Shown piece by piece: positions 8,085 to 17,154 of a DNA stretch of 46,287 nt (the first letter of the stretch is position 1; the number at the start of each line of letters is the position of its first letter). Position numbers and translations under genes: made by a program. Source of the DNA: Nocardioidaceae bacterium UBA4001 (GTDB lineage Bacteria > Actinomycetota > Actinomycetes > Propionibacteriales > Nocardioidaceae). The notes under the pieces are model-generated. The model was not told where the DNA came from. It ran no database searches and was given only the letters and a program-made list of their open reading frames with translations. The stretch spans positions 1 through 46,287 of the forward strand of contig DGBP01000073.1 of NCBI GenBank assembly GCA_002384855.1, read 5' to 3'.

Positions 8085-8810
8085 ATGTCTCGACCAGTCG
8101 CCCTGGTGCTCGGAGGGAGCGGGGGGATCGGTGCAGCGGTCAGCCGCCGCCTCGCGCCGACCCACGACGTTGTGGCGTCCTACCACAGCGACCGCGACCG
8201 CGCCGAGGCGCTGCGTGAGGAGCTCTCCGGCGATTGCCGCAGGATCGAGGTGCTCCAGGTCGATGCGACCACCGAGGACGGCGTACTGGAGGCCTTCACG
8301 GTCGCGGAGTCGCTCGGCGAGCTCTCCGTCGTCGTCGACTGTGTCGGTGGGTGGGACTACCCCAAGCTGGTGGACCTCACGGTGCAGGACATCGACGGGA
8401 CCCTCGCACTGAACCTCCGCTCGGCACTGCTCGTCCTGCGTGAGTCCGCCCGTCGCGTCGTCGACGGCGGGCGGGTGGTGATGGTCTCCAGCGCTGCCGC
8501 CGACGTGGCGCCCGCTCGCCAGGCGACCTACGCGGCAGCCAAGGCCGGGCTGGAGGCAGCCACCCGGGTCGCCGCGAAGGAGCTCGCCCCCCGCAGGGTC
8601 ACCGTCAATGCGGTCCGTCCCGGCGCGACGGACACCCCCTACTTCCGGGCCGTGACGTCGAGCCGGGCCATCGAGGCCATGGCCGGCTCGAACGCCATGC
8701 GCCGCCTCGGCACCCCGGAAGACGTCGCCGGTGCCGTGATGATGCTGTGCTCGCAGGACGCTGCCTGGGTGACCGGGACCGTGGTCGATGCCACCGGCGG
8801 ACTGCGCTGA
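8085..8810 (+). CDS. short-chain dehydrogenase/reductase
   Basis: 241 residues. The Rossmann dinucleotide motif GGSGGIG lies at 10-16, the catalytic Ser near 136 and Tyr149-x3-Lys153 follow, so a functional NAD(P)H-dependent SDR is expected. The glycine-rich motif has GGS where classical members have TGx3GxG. It sits between importer and BoxD genes, so a role in handling a box-pathway intermediate such as a hydroxyadipyl-CoA is possible; the sequence does not define the substrate. Confidence 0.85.
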   Translation: MSRPVALVLGGSGGIGAAVSRRLAPTHDVVASYHSDRDRAEALREELSGDCRRIEVLQVDATTEDGVLEAFTVAESLGELSVVVDCVGGWDYPKLVDLTVQDIDGTLALNLRSALLVLRESARRVVDGGRVVMVSSAAADVAPARQATYAAAKAGLEAATRVAAKELAPRRVTVNAVRPGATDTPYFRAVTSSRAIEAMAGSNAMRRLGTPEDVAGAVMMLCSQDAAWVTGTVVDATGGLR

Positions 8811-8827
8811 CTGGCGGGCCGAACGCA

Positions 8828-8848
8828 GTCCCCGTCCGTGACGGGGAC
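8828..8848. terminator. hairpin after the SDR gene
   Basis: GTCCCCGTC (8828-8836) pairs perfectly with GACGGGGAC (8840-8848) around a 3-nt loop. There is no T-run, as is common for actinobacterial terminators. It would separate the SDR from the aldehyde dehydrogenase gene or act as a weak attenuator. Confidence 0.45.
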
Positions 8849-8907
8849 GCTCCCTCAACCGCAGCGGCGGTCGGGGGCTTCCACGAATGGACCGAGGAGG
8901 GTCACTG

Positions 8908-10461
8908 ATGACCGAAGTACTTCCCAGCTTGATCGCAGGCGCCTGGGTAGCGGGCAAGGGCGGGGGTACGACTGTGCTTGACGCAGTCACCGGCGACCCT
9001 GTCGTCCGTGTGACGAGCGAGGGTCTGGACCTCGGCTCGGCGGTCGAACACGCACGCCGCGTCGGCGGTCCCGCGCTGCGAGCGCTCGACTTCGGCGCGC
9101 GCTCCGCGATGGTCAAGGCGCTGGCCCTCGCCGTGTCCGAGCGGAAGCAGGAGCTCTACGACCTGTCCGCACGGGCCGGCGCGACCCGCGCGGACGCGAA
9201 GGTCGACGTCGACGGTGGCTTCGGCACCGCACTGGTGTACGCGAGCGTCGGTCGCAAGGGGCTTCCTGACGGCAAGGTCATCGTGGAGGGCCCGGTCGAG
9301 CCGCTCGGCAAGGAGGGCACCTTCGTCGGCCAGCACATCCTCACGTCGCGGCTCGGGGTCGCGCTCCAGATCAACGCCTTCAACTTCCCCGTGTGGGGGA
9401 TGCTCGAGAAGCTGGCTCCTGCACTGCTCGCCGGCGTGCCCACCATCGTGAAACCCGCGACGCAGACCGCCTACATCACCGAGCACGCGGTGCGCATCAT
9501 CCACGAAGCAGGGGTCCTGCCCGATGGTGCGTTGCAGCTGGTGAGCGGCTCCATCCCGGGGATGCTCGACCTCCTGGGCGGACAGGACCTGGTGGGCTTC
9601 ACCGGCTCCGCGTCGACGGCCGCAAAGCTCCGCGGTCATGCTGCGGTGACCGAGCGCTCGGTGCGGTTCAACGCAGAGGCCGACTCGCTGAACTGCTCCG
9701 TGCTCGGTCCTGACGCGCAGCCCGGAACCCCGGAGTTCGACCTGTATGTCGACGCACTGGTCGCCGAGATGACCATCAAGGCGGGGCAGAAGTGCACCGC
9801 GATCCGGCGCGCGTTCGTGCCCCACAGCCTGATCGACGACGTGGCCGAGGCCGCCTCCGCTCGGCTGTCGGCGGTCGTCGTCGGAGCGCCGGGCGCCGAG
9901 AACGTGACGATGGGCGCGCTCGTGGGCCTGGACCAGCGCGAGGACGTGCGGAGGGCCGTCTCGGCTCTCCTGGCAGACAGCAGCCTCGTCCATGGGGACC
10001 CGGAGAAGGTCGAGGTGGTCGGCGCCGACGAGGACAAGGGTGCGTTCCTCGGCCCGCTCCTGCTCCGCGCCGACGCGTCGGCCCGCGCCCCGCACGAGGT
10101 GGAGGCGTTCGGACCGGTGAGCACGTTGCTGCCGTACGACGGTATCGAGCAGCTCGTCGACCTCGTCGGGCGCGGACACGGGTCCCTGGTCGGCTCCGTG
10201 GTCACCCACGATCCCGAGTTCGCCCGTGACGTGGTGCTCGGCACCGCGGCGCTTCACGGCCGCATCCTCGTGCTCGACCGCGACGACGCCGGAGAGTCCA
10301 CAGGTCACGGGACCCCGTTGGCGCAGCTGGTGCACGGCGGACCGGGCCGCGCCGGTGGCGGTGAGGAGGAGGGTGGCCTGCGGGCGGTCTATCACCACAT
10401 GCAACGCACCGCGATCCAGGCCGGTCCGGCCATGCTCGAGGCCCTGACCAGGACCGAGTGA
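8908..10461 (+). CDS. boxD: 3,4-dehydroadipyl-CoA semialdehyde dehydrogenase (BoxD type)
   Basis: 517 residues when started at ATG 8908, which has GAGGAGG 7 bases upstream; the in-frame ATG at 8887 lacks this. It is an aldehyde dehydrogenase of the PaaZ N-domain/BoxD group: NFPVWGMLEKLAPALLAG, VGFTGSASTA, catalytic Glu257 (FNAEAD) and Cys296 (AGQKCTAIRR). BoxD oxidises the semialdehyde made by BoxC to 3,4-dehydroadipyl-CoA using NADP+. The length and lack of a hydratase domain separate it from full PaaZ. Position just before boxB supports the assignment. Confidence 0.88.
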   Translation: MTEVLPSLIAGAWVAGKGGGTTVLDAVTGDPVVRVTSEGLDLGSAVEHARRVGGPALRALDFGARSAMVKALALAVSERKQELYDLSARAGATRADAKVDVDGGFGTALVYASVGRKGLPDGKVIVEGPVEPLGKEGTFVGQHILTSRLGVALQINAFNFPVWGMLEKLAPALLAGVPTIVKPATQTAYITEHAVRIIHEAGVLPDGALQLVSGSIPGMLDLLGGQDLVGFTGSASTAAKLRGHAAVTERSVRFNAEADSLNCSVLGPDAQPGTPEFDLYVDALVAEMTIKAGQKCTAIRRAFVPHSLIDDVAEAASARLSAVVVGAPGAENVTMGALVGLDQREDVRRAVSALLADSSLVHGDPEKVEVVGADEDKGAFLGPLLLRADASARAPHEVEAFGPVSTLLPYDGIEQLVDLVGRGHGSLVGSVVTHDPEFARDVVLGTAALHGRILVLDRDDAGESTGHGTPLAQLVHGGPGRAGGGEEEGGLRAVYHHMQRTAIQAGPAMLEALTRTE

Positions 10462-10472
10462 CCAAAGATAGT

Positions 10473-10511
10473 CGACAAACTCTTGGCAAGATCGCAGATA
10501 AAGTGTAGAAC
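10473..10511 (+). promoter_or_regulatory. boxB promoter with shared 13-mer
   Basis: CGACAAACTCTTG (10473-10485) also occurs exactly in front of boxC. TTGGCA (10483-10488) and TAGAAC (10506-10511), 17 bases apart, make a plausible promoter. The 13-mer extends upstream of and into the -35 box, where a regulator such as the nearby PaaX protein could act. Confidence 0.55.
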
Positions 10512-10554
10512 GTATTCAACGGCAGCCTCACCCCAGACCAGCAGGAGTCATCCG

Positions 10555-12033
10555 ATGACCACTGACGCACGTACGGGCCCCGCGCCCACCCCGACCGGTC
10601 CGCTCAGCCAGATCGACTACTCCGAGCGGATCCCCAACAACGTGAACCTCGCCAGTGACCGGCGCCTGCAGCGGGCGCTGGAAGGCTGGCAGCCGAAGTT
10701 CCTCGACTGGTGGAAGACCCTCGGGCCGGCGCTGCCGACCAAGGACGTGTACCTCCGCACCGCGGTGGCGGTGGGCCGCGACGGCTGGGCCCACTTCGAG
10801 CACGTGCCGATGGAGGACTACCGCTGGGGGATCTTCCTCGCCGAGCAGGACCCCGACCGCAAGGTCAACTTCGGCAAGCACAAGGGGGAGCCCGCCTGGC
10901 AGGAGGTTCCCGGCGAGCACCGCGCGGATCTGATGCGGCTGATCGTGGTGCAGGGCGACACCGAGCCGGCCTCGGTGGAGCAGCAGCGGATCCTGGGCAA
11001 CACCGCACCGAGCATCTACGACCTGCGGAACCTCTTCCAGGTCAACGTGGAGGAGGGTCGTCACCTCTGGGCGATGGTCTACCTGCTCCACGCCTACTTC
11101 GGGCGCGAGGGTCGCGAGGAGGCGGAGCAGCTGCTCAAGCGCAACTCGGGTGACCTCGACAGCCCCCGGATCCTCGGCGCCTTCAACGAGGAGACCACCG
11201 ACTGGCTGCAGTTCTTCATGTTCACCTACTTCACCGACCGGGACGGCAAGTACCAGCTCGGCACCCTGAAGGAGTCTGCCTTCGACCCGCTCGCACGCAC
11301 CTGTGAGTTCATGCTGAAGGAGGAGGCGCATCACATGTTCGTCGGGACCACCGGCGTGCAGCGCACCGTCGAGCGGACCGCAGAGCTCATGAAGGAGCAC
11401 GGCACCGACGACGTCTTCGAGCACGGGGGCATCCCGCTGTCGGTCATCCAGAAGTACCTGAACTTCCAGTTCTCGGTGTCGATGGACCTGTTCGGGTCTG
11501 AACAGTCCACCAACGCCGGCAACTACTACAGCTCGGGGCTGAAGGGCCGCTGGCAGGAGACGCGGCGCAAGGACGACCACGTGCTCCTCGACGACACCCG
11601 AGAGATGAACTACATCGAGAACGGCAAGATCGTCCAGAAGACGGTGCCGATGCTCAGTGCTCTCAACCTCGACCTGCGCGACGAGTACGCCGCGGACTGC
11701 GCCAACGGCGTCCGTCGCTGGAACCAGGCACTCGAGGACGCCGGGCTCGAGGAGCGGCTGTTCCTCCCCCACGAAGGGTTCAACCGGCGAGTCGGCGTCT
11801 ACGCGAACCATCACGTGAGTCCTGAGGGAGAGGTTCTCGACGACGCGACCTGGGAGCAGCGCAAGGACGCGTGGCTGCCTTCGCCCGAGGACCGCCGGAG
11901 GGTGGCCGAGCTGATGGTGCCCGAGTACGAGTACGGCAAGTTCGCCGGCTGGATCACCCCGCCGTCGACCGGGATCAACGACCAGCCGGTGGAGTTCGAC
12001 TACGTCCATCTCGCGGAGGAGGGCCTCGCCTGA
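10555..12033 (+). CDS. boxB: benzoyl-CoA 2,3-epoxidase, oxygenase subunit BoxB
   Basis: 492 residues, close to known BoxB proteins. ATG 10555 is chosen for its AGGAG site 7 bases upstream. Di-iron signatures are visible: VEEGRHLW (Glu166/Glu167, His170), Asp216 in TTDWLQ, and LKEEAHH (Glu256/Glu257, His259/His260). BoxB, with electrons from BoxA, forms the 2,3-epoxide of benzoyl-CoA in the cytoplasm. Here the electron donor is probably the separate ferredoxin and reductase at 17151-18523. The gene has its own promoter and ends at a strong terminator. Confidence 0.95.
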   Translation: MTTDARTGPAPTPTGPLSQIDYSERIPNNVNLASDRRLQRALEGWQPKFLDWWKTLGPALPTKDVYLRTAVAVGRDGWAHFEHVPMEDYRWGIFLAEQDPDRKVNFGKHKGEPAWQEVPGEHRADLMRLIVVQGDTEPASVEQQRILGNTAPSIYDLRNLFQVNVEEGRHLWAMVYLLHAYFGREGREEAEQLLKRNSGDLDSPRILGAFNEETTDWLQFFMFTYFTDRDGKYQLGTLKESAFDPLARTCEFMLKEEAHHMFVGTTGVQRTVERTAELMKEHGTDDVFEHGGIPLSVIQKYLNFQFSVSMDLFGSEQSTNAGNYYSSGLKGRWQETRRKDDHVLLDDTREMNYIENGKIVQKTVPMLSALNLDLRDEYAADCANGVRRWNQALEDAGLEERLFLPHEGFNRRVGVYANHHVSPEGEVLDDATWEQRKDAWLPSPEDRRRVAELMVPEYEYGKFAGWITPPSTGINDQPVEFDYVHLAEEGLA

Positions 12034-12067
12034 CAGCACCGGTCACGGGACGCCCCTGATACATGAG

Positions 12068-12100
12068 GCCCGGCTCGCACCTCCAGGGTGCGAGCCGGGC
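12068..12100. terminator. bidirectional terminator between boxB and the GNAT gene
   Basis: A perfect 14-bp stem (12068-12081 with 12087-12100) closes a TCCAG loop between the convergent boxB and GNAT genes. It is the strongest hairpin in the window for its position and could stop transcription from both sides. Confidence 0.85.
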
Positions 12101-12134
12101 TCTCCGTGACGTCGACCCGCCGGCCCTCACGGTG

Positions 12135-12680
12135 TCAGTACTGGTGGTCCTCGACGTTGACGTAGCCACCGGTCTCTTCGTGGCCGGGTGGTCGGGCCGA
12201 CAGGGGCTCCGAGCGAGCACCTGCAGACGTCGCGCGAGGAGGTGCCGACTCCTCGTCCTCGTCGCGAACCCTCTTGCGCAGCGCGGTGTCGCTGCTGGCT
12301 CCCCGGTAGCCGCGCGCCGCGAGCCAGTCGTGGACCGAATCCCGGTCGGGGTGGCTGCTGCGGACCGTGTTGTAGACGTAGTTGACGCCCTGACGCGCGG
12401 CCTCACGCTCGATGTGCTCGAGGATGAAGGTGCCCACTCCCTGGTGCTGGCTCGCGGAGTCCACGGCCAGGAGGATCTCGGCGTCACCGCCCCAGGTCGA
12501 GTCGAGCCAGCCGAACCCGACGGCTCTGCCCTTCGGGTCCTGTGCCGCCCACCAGTCACCGGGCAGCTCGGCGCCGGGCGCGTGGTGGAGGTCGAGAGCT
12601 CCCGGTGGGGCGCTCCCGATGACGCGCTGCTTGTCCGCGTCCCAGACCGGACGGGTGTCCTTGACCCACGTCAGCTCCAT
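12135..12680 (-). CDS. GNAT-family N-acetyltransferase
   Basis: 181 residues from ATG 12680, which has a GAGAGGAAGG region just upstream. The GNAT core is clear: GRAVGFGWLDSTW strand, EILLAVDSASQHQGVGTFIL with the acetyl-CoA loop Q-x-x-G-V-G-T, then LAARGYRG. The last ~50 residues are polar, acidic and low in complexity, probably disordered. It lies 62 bases after the PaaX gene on the same strand and may be co-transcribed with it. The target is unknown; a link to the box pathway is suggested by position only. Confidence 0.85.
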   Translation of the reverse strand: MELTWVKDTRPVWDADKQRVIGSAPPGALDLHHAPGAELPGDWWAAQDPKGRAVGFGWLDSTWGGDAEILLAVDSASQHQGVGTFILEHIEREAARQGVNYVYNTVRSSHPDRDSVHDWLAARGYRGASSDTALRKRVRDEDEESAPPRATSAGARSEPLSARPPGHEETGGYVNVEDHQY

Positions 12681-12742
12681 GGATGTGCCTTCCTCTCGCC
12701 CGGCTTCGGTCCGGCGCCTTCGCTCGCCCGGAGCGCCGGGCC

Positions 12743-13672
12743 TCAGGGCTTGGCGCCGCCGGCCAGGTCCATCCTGTCCCACTCCGCCTGAGCCTGTCGA
12801 TGCCAGCGGGCGTGACGGTCGTGGAAGACCGCGGCGGCCCGGGCCCCCGGCCAGTCGTGGTCGAGGAGCTCGCTGGGCAGGTCCGGGTCGAGGAAGGGGA
12901 ACCGGCGCCACTCCTGCAGCATGCGTACCTGCGCCACGAACGCCTCGCGGGGGGTCTCCGCGCGCACGCTCTCGAAGTTGGTGAGGAAGTCCAGGTAGCG
13001 ACCCTCCACCTCGTCGAGGTCCCACGCCTGTTGGATCAGCCGGCTCTCGTCACCGATCCCGGTGGCCGGCCCGGTCCAGGCGAACGACTGCCGGTCGAGC
13101 CCGAGGTCGCGAATGACCGCGTGCACCTCGGGTTCCTTCCTGTCGTCGGGGGTGACCCACAGGCCGGAGGTGGGGGAGCCCAGCCCGAGCCAGGTGAGCC
13201 TGGTGCGAAGCCGGTGCCGCAACTGTCGCTGGGCCTCGGGGATCGCCACCGTGAGTACCAGCCAACGGCCGTCCCACGCCCGGTGCTCCCGCATGTGGCC
13301 GTAGATCCGCGCGGCGCCGGCCTTGAGCAGGTCCGATCCTGCGTCCGTCAGGTTCCAGAGGACGCGTCTCCCGTGCCGGCTCGAGGCGAGCAGGCCCTCA
13401 CTCGCGGTGCGCGTCAACGCCTGCCGTGCGGCCTTCTCCTCGACCCCGAGCGCGCCGAGGGCCTCGACCAGCGTTGCCGTCCACACCTGCTCGTCCCGCG
13501 GATGGACGAACTCGCCGAGGACGGTCAGCAGCAGCGATCGGGCACTGCCGGAGCCGACGTCGCGGCGTCGCGAGGACCGGGCGGTGGCCGGTGCGGGCGC
13601 GGCACTGCTGTCGGGGGTCGTCGGCACGCGGCTGACTCCTCGTGGTCGGGGACGGGCGGCGGAGGGACGCAT
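12743..13672 (-). CDS. PaaX-family transcriptional regulator
   Basis: 309 residues from ATG 13672; an upstream in-frame extension would run into the boxC promoter and is unlikely. After a ~45-residue basic, disordered N-terminus comes a winged-helix segment (SLLLTVLGEFVHPRDE... ARQALTRTASEGLL), then the PaaX central domain (WDGRWLVLTVAIPEAQRQLRHRLRTRL, GSPTSGLWVTP) and the C-terminal domain ending in RRFPFLDPDLPSELL. PaaX proteins repress aromatic-CoA pathways and release DNA on binding an aryl-CoA. Divergence from boxC suggests control of the box genes, perhaps by benzoyl-CoA. Confidence 0.9.
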   Translation of the reverse strand: MRPSAARPRPRGVSRVPTTPDSSAAPAPATARSSRRRDVGSGSARSLLLTVLGEFVHPRDEQVWTATLVEALGALGVEEKAARQALTRTASEGLLASSRHGRRVLWNLTDAGSDLLKAGAARIYGHMREHRAWDGRWLVLTVAIPEAQRQLRHRLRTRLTWLGLGSPTSGLWVTPDDRKEPEVHAVIRDLGLDRQSFAWTGPATGIGDESRLIQQAWDLDEVEGRYLDFLTNFESVRAETPREAFVAQVRMLQEWRRFPFLDPDLPSELLDHDWPGARAAAVFHDRHARWHRQAQAEWDRMDLAGGAKP

Positions 13673-13730
13673 GATTCTCTCACCCGGTCGCCATCCCAGC
13701 GGCAGGGTGCGGTCGGACCTAGATATTATG

Positions 13731-13770
13731 CGACAAACTCTTGACGGATAGCGAGTAGTCCGTGGAATAT
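13731..13770 (+). promoter_or_regulatory. boxC promoter with shared 13-mer
   Basis: CGACAAACTCTTG (13731-13743) is identical to the copy before boxB. TTGACG (13741-13746) and GAATAT (13765-13770), 18 bases apart, could be the -35 and -10 boxes. The site lies in the boxC/paaX divergent region and could also govern the regulator gene. Confidence 0.55.
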
Positions 13771-13822
13771 TGCCCTGAGTGTCCTGCACGCTTCCCCCCG
13801 ACCCCCAGGAGAGGTGCTATCC

Positions 13823-15538
13823 ATGACCGCCACCGCCGCTGACCAGTCCCTCCAGCAGGATGTACCGAGCGCCCAGGCGGTGCCCGAGGTCGATTTCGAC
13901 ACCGCACCGGACCGGTACCGGCACTGGAAGCTGGAGGTCAACGGCGAGGTCGCGAAGGTCACCCTCGCCGTGGACGAGAACGGAGGGCTGGTCCCGGGGT
14001 ACGACCTGAAGATGAACTCCTACGACCTCGGGGTCGACATCGAGCTCTACGATGCGGTGCAGCGACTCCGTTTCGAGCATCCCGAGGTCAAGGCCGTCGT
14101 GATGACCAGTGCGCTGGAGCGGATGTTCTGCGCGGGCGCGAACATCCGGATGCTCGGGCAGTCCTCGCACGCCTGGAAGGTCAACTTCTGCAAGTTCACC
14201 AACGAGACCCGCAACGGCATCGAGGACGCCACGGAGCACTCCGGCCAGACGTGGATCGCCGCGCTGAACGGCACCGCGGCCGGCGGTGGGTACGAGCTCG
14301 CCCTCGCGTGTGACCAGATCGTGCTGATCGACGACGGGTCCTCCACCGTCTCACTGCCCGAGGTGCCCTTGCTCGGCGTACTCCCCGGCACCGGCGGTCT
14401 CACCCGCGTGGTCGACAAGCGTCACGTGCGCAAGGACCGCGCCGACCTCTTCGCCACGAAGTCGGAGGGCTACCGGGGTGCCACGGCGGTCGACTGGGGG
14501 CTGATCGACGGCACCGTGCCCCGCGCGAGCTTCGAGCAGGAGATCGCCCGGCGGGCCGAGGAAGCGGCGGCCGGCTCACGCCGAGCCGGCGAACAGGGCG
14601 TGACGCTGACCCCGCTCGACCGGACCCAGACCGAGAGCCAGATCGAGTATCCCCACGTCAAGGCCCGGCTCGACCGCGAGGCCCGCCGTGTCGAGATCAC
14701 CGTCCACGCGCCCGGCACGCCGCCCCCTGCTGACGCCGCCGAGGTGCTCGCACAAGGCGTCGACTACTGGCCGATGGCGGTCACCCGCGAGCTCGACGAC
14801 CTCATCCTGCGGCTGCGAACCAACGAGACCGAGCTCGGCACCTGGGTGCTGCGGACCAGCGGCGACGTCGACCAGGTTCTCGCCTACGACCAGCAGCTGC
14901 GTGACCTGGCTGACGACTGGTTCGTCAACGAGGTCGTCCACTACTACAAGCGCACGATGAAGCGGCTCGACGTCACCAGCCGAAGCATGATCGCCGTCAT
15001 CGAGCCGGGCAGCTGCTTCGCCGGGCTGCTGCTCGAGCTCGCCCTGGCCGCGGACCGGCAGTACATGCTCGAGGGCGTCTACGAGGACGTCGACCCGGAC
15101 GCGGATCCGGCGGCGATCGTGCTCACCGAGTCCAACAACGGGCCGTTCCCGATGGGCAACGGGCTGACCCGGTTGGAGTCACGCTTCTGGGGCCACGACG
15201 AAGGCCTCGAGCGGGCTCGAGGCCTGTTCGGTGAGCGTCTCGACGCACGCGCCGCGGACGGCGCGGGACTGGTCACGTTGGCTCTGGACGACATCGACTT
15301 CGAAGAGGAGCTCCGCATCGTCCTCGAGGAGCGGGCGTCGCTGTCCCCGGACGCGTTGACGGGGATGGAGGCCAACCACCGGTTCGTGGGTCCCGAGACC
15401 CTGGAGACCAAGATCTTCGGTCGGCTGACCGCCTGGCAGAACTGGATCTTCTACCGGCCCAACGCCTCCGGTCCCGACGGCGCCCTTCGCCGGTACGGCT
15501 CCGGCCAGCGCGGTCACTACGACATGACCAGGGTCTGA
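13823..15538 (+). CDS. boxC: benzoyl-CoA-dihydrodiol lyase (2,3-epoxybenzoyl-CoA dihydrolase) BoxC
   Basis: 571 residues from ATG 13823 with AGGAGAGG 9 bases upstream. It has the double crotonase architecture of BoxC: an N-terminal unit with ERMFCAGANIRMLG and GTAAGGGYELALACDQ, and a C-terminal unit with EPGSCFAGLLLELALAADRQ. BoxC opens the ring of the epoxide, using two waters, and yields 3,4-dehydroadipyl-CoA semialdehyde and formate. It begins an operon with the ligase, reductase and ferredoxin, joined by short gaps or overlaps. Confidence 0.95.
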   Translation: MTATAADQSLQQDVPSAQAVPEVDFDTAPDRYRHWKLEVNGEVAKVTLAVDENGGLVPGYDLKMNSYDLGVDIELYDAVQRLRFEHPEVKAVVMTSALERMFCAGANIRMLGQSSHAWKVNFCKFTNETRNGIEDATEHSGQTWIAALNGTAAGGGYELALACDQIVLIDDGSSTVSLPEVPLLGVLPGTGGLTRVVDKRHVRKDRADLFATKSEGYRGATAVDWGLIDGTVPRASFEQEIARRAEEAAAGSRRAGEQGVTLTPLDRTQTESQIEYPHVKARLDREARRVEITVHAPGTPPPADAAEVLAQGVDYWPMAVTRELDDLILRLRTNETELGTWVLRTSGDVDQVLAYDQQLRDLADDWFVNEVVHYYKRTMKRLDVTSRSMIAVIEPGSCFAGLLLELALAADRQYMLEGVYEDVDPDADPAAIVLTESNNGPFPMGNGLTRLESRFWGHDEGLERARGLFGERLDARAADGAGLVTLALDDIDFEEELRIVLEERASLSPDALTGMEANHRFVGPETLETKIFGRLTAWQNWIFYRPNASGPDGALRRYGSGQRGHYDMTRV

Positions 15539-15543
15539 TCGTC

Positions 15544-17154
15544 ATGGGTGCGCAGTTCAACGCGTTCACCTACCTCGTCGGACGTCACTGCGAGTCCGGG
15601 GACGGCGACCGGGTCGCGGTCCGCGGCTCGCGGACGCTGACCTACGGCGAGCTGGACGTCCTCAGTGGTGAGGTGGCGGCGGCGTACCGGCGGCTCGGCC
15701 TGCGCCGCGACGACCGGGTGATGTTCGTGACCTCCGACGACGTGGAGATGCTGGCCGGGATCCTGGGTGCCTTCCGTGCCGGGGTCGTCGCGGTGCCGGT
15801 GTCGACCATGCTCACCGGGGCAGAGCTCGGCAAGGTCCTCGCGGACTCCGGTGCCCGCCTGGTGGTGGCCACCCATGAGTACGCCGACGCGGTCAGCGAG
15901 GCCGTTGCGGCGGCGCCCGACGTCGAGTTCGCCGTGCTGCACGGACCGGGTCGGCTCCGGACGCCCGACCGCACCGCGGTCTACACATGGGACGAACTGC
16001 TCGCCGTGGCCGACGAAGCGCCGGAGGAGCTCCACACGACGGCGCCCACGGACGAGGACGCCTGGGCCTTGTGGCTCTACACCTCGGGGACGACGGGCAC
16101 CCCCAAGGCGGCCATGCACAGGCACGCCAACATCCGGCACGTGTGCGAGACCTACGGCAAGCAGGTGCTCGGGATCACCCCCGACGACTCCTGCTTCTCG
16201 GTCGCCAAGCTGTTCTTCGCCTACGGGATCGGCAACTCGATGTTCTTCCCGCTGTCCGTCGGCGCGACCACGATCCTGGAGCCACGGCGGCCGACTCCCG
16301 AGGTTGTCCGGGAGCGTGTGCAGGGCGACCGGCCCTCGTTGTTCTTCGGGGTGCCCACGTTCTACGCGGCGCTCCTGGGCAGCGACATCCCGGACGACAC
16401 GTTCGAGTCCGTGCGGCTCGCCACGTCGGCGGGTGAGCCGCTGCCGGCGCCGTTGCAGGAGCGGTTCACCAAGCGCTTCGGGGTCGAAATCCTCGACGGC
16501 ATCGGATCCACCGAGGCGCTGCACATCTTCCTCTCGAACCGTCCCGGGGACATCCACCCCGGCACGACCGGGCGCGCAGTGCCTGGCTACGACATCGAGA
16601 TCCGCGACGAGGACGGCAACCGGGTGCCCCCCGGACAGCCAGGGGCTCTGCACGTGCGCGGCGAGTCGATCGCCCTGGGCTACTGGCGCCGGACCGAGGC
16701 AACCCGCCAGATGTTCAAGGGTGACTGGCTCAGCACGGGCGACACCTATGTCCAGTCCGAGGACGGCTTCTACACCTGCCTCGGCCGGAACACCGACATG
16801 CTGAAGGCCGGTGGCATCTGGGTCTCGCCGGCCGAGGTGGAGAGCCGCCTGCTCGAGCACCCCTCGGTCCAGCAGGCCGCCGTGGTCGGCGTCCCTGACG
16901 AGAACGGGCTGGACAAGCCGGTCGCCGTCGTCGTCGTCAGGGAGGGCACGTCGCAGGACGAGCTCGTGACCTGGTGCCGCGAGGGTCTCGCCGCGTTCAA
17001 GCGCCCCCGCTCGGTGATCTTCGTCGAGGAGCTGCCGAAGACCGCCACCGGCAAGCTCCAGCGGTTCAAGGTCCGTGAGCTCGTCGGCGAGCTCCCGGCG
17101 ACGGTGACCACCTCCCCCACGAGCGGGGCGACGGTGGAGGCGGCGGACGCATGA
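15544..17154 (+). CDS. bclA: benzoate-CoA ligase
   Basis: 536 residues, only 5 bases after boxC. AMP-binding signature YTSGTTGTPKAAMHRH, acceptor motif DGIGSTEALHIF, GRNTDMLKAGGIWVSP hinge and catalytic Lys in PKTATGKLQRFK are intact. IGSTEALHIF and the MHRH region are typical of the benzoate-CoA ligase branch. It activates benzoate with ATP and CoA to supply BoxB. A Thr/Ala-rich tail of ~20 residues follows the A10 motif. It overlaps the reductase gene by 4 bases. Confidence 0.92.
   Translation: MGAQFNAFTYLVGRHCESGDGDRVAVRGSRTLTYGELDVLSGEVAAAYRRLGLRRDDRVMFVTSDDVEMLAGILGAFRAGVVAVPVSTMLTGAELGKVLADSGARLVVATHEYADAVSEAVAAAPDVEFAVLHGPGRLRTPDRTAVYTWDELLAVADEAPEELHTTAPTDEDAWALWLYTSGTTGTPKAAMHRHANIRHVCETYGKQVLGITPDDSCFSVAKLFFAYGIGNSMFFPLSVGATTILEPRRPTPEVVRERVQGDRPSLFFGVPTFYAALLGSDIPDDTFESVRLATSAGEPLPAPLQERFTKRFGVEILDGIGSTEALHIFLSNRPGDIHPGTTGRAVPGYDIEIRDEDGNRVPPGQPGALHVRGESIALGYWRRTEATRQMFKGDWLSTGDTYVQSEDGFYTCLGRNTDMLKAGGIWVSPAEVESRLLEHPSVQQAAVVGVPDENGLDKPVAVVVVREGTSQDELVTWCREGLAAFKRPRSVIFVEELPKTATGKLQRFKVRELVGELPATVTTSPTSGATVEAADA

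Noticed and set aside
8902..10404. 500-residue open frame on the minus strand opposite the aldehyde dehydrogenase gene
   Set aside because: Third-position GC bias leaves long antisense frames open. The plus-strand product has every catalytic residue of its family, while the antisense translation shows no domain.
10528..12039. 503-residue minus-strand frame opposite boxB
   Set aside because: Antisense shadow; Val/Leu/Glu-rich translation with no recognised motif, while BoxB on the other strand is unambiguous.
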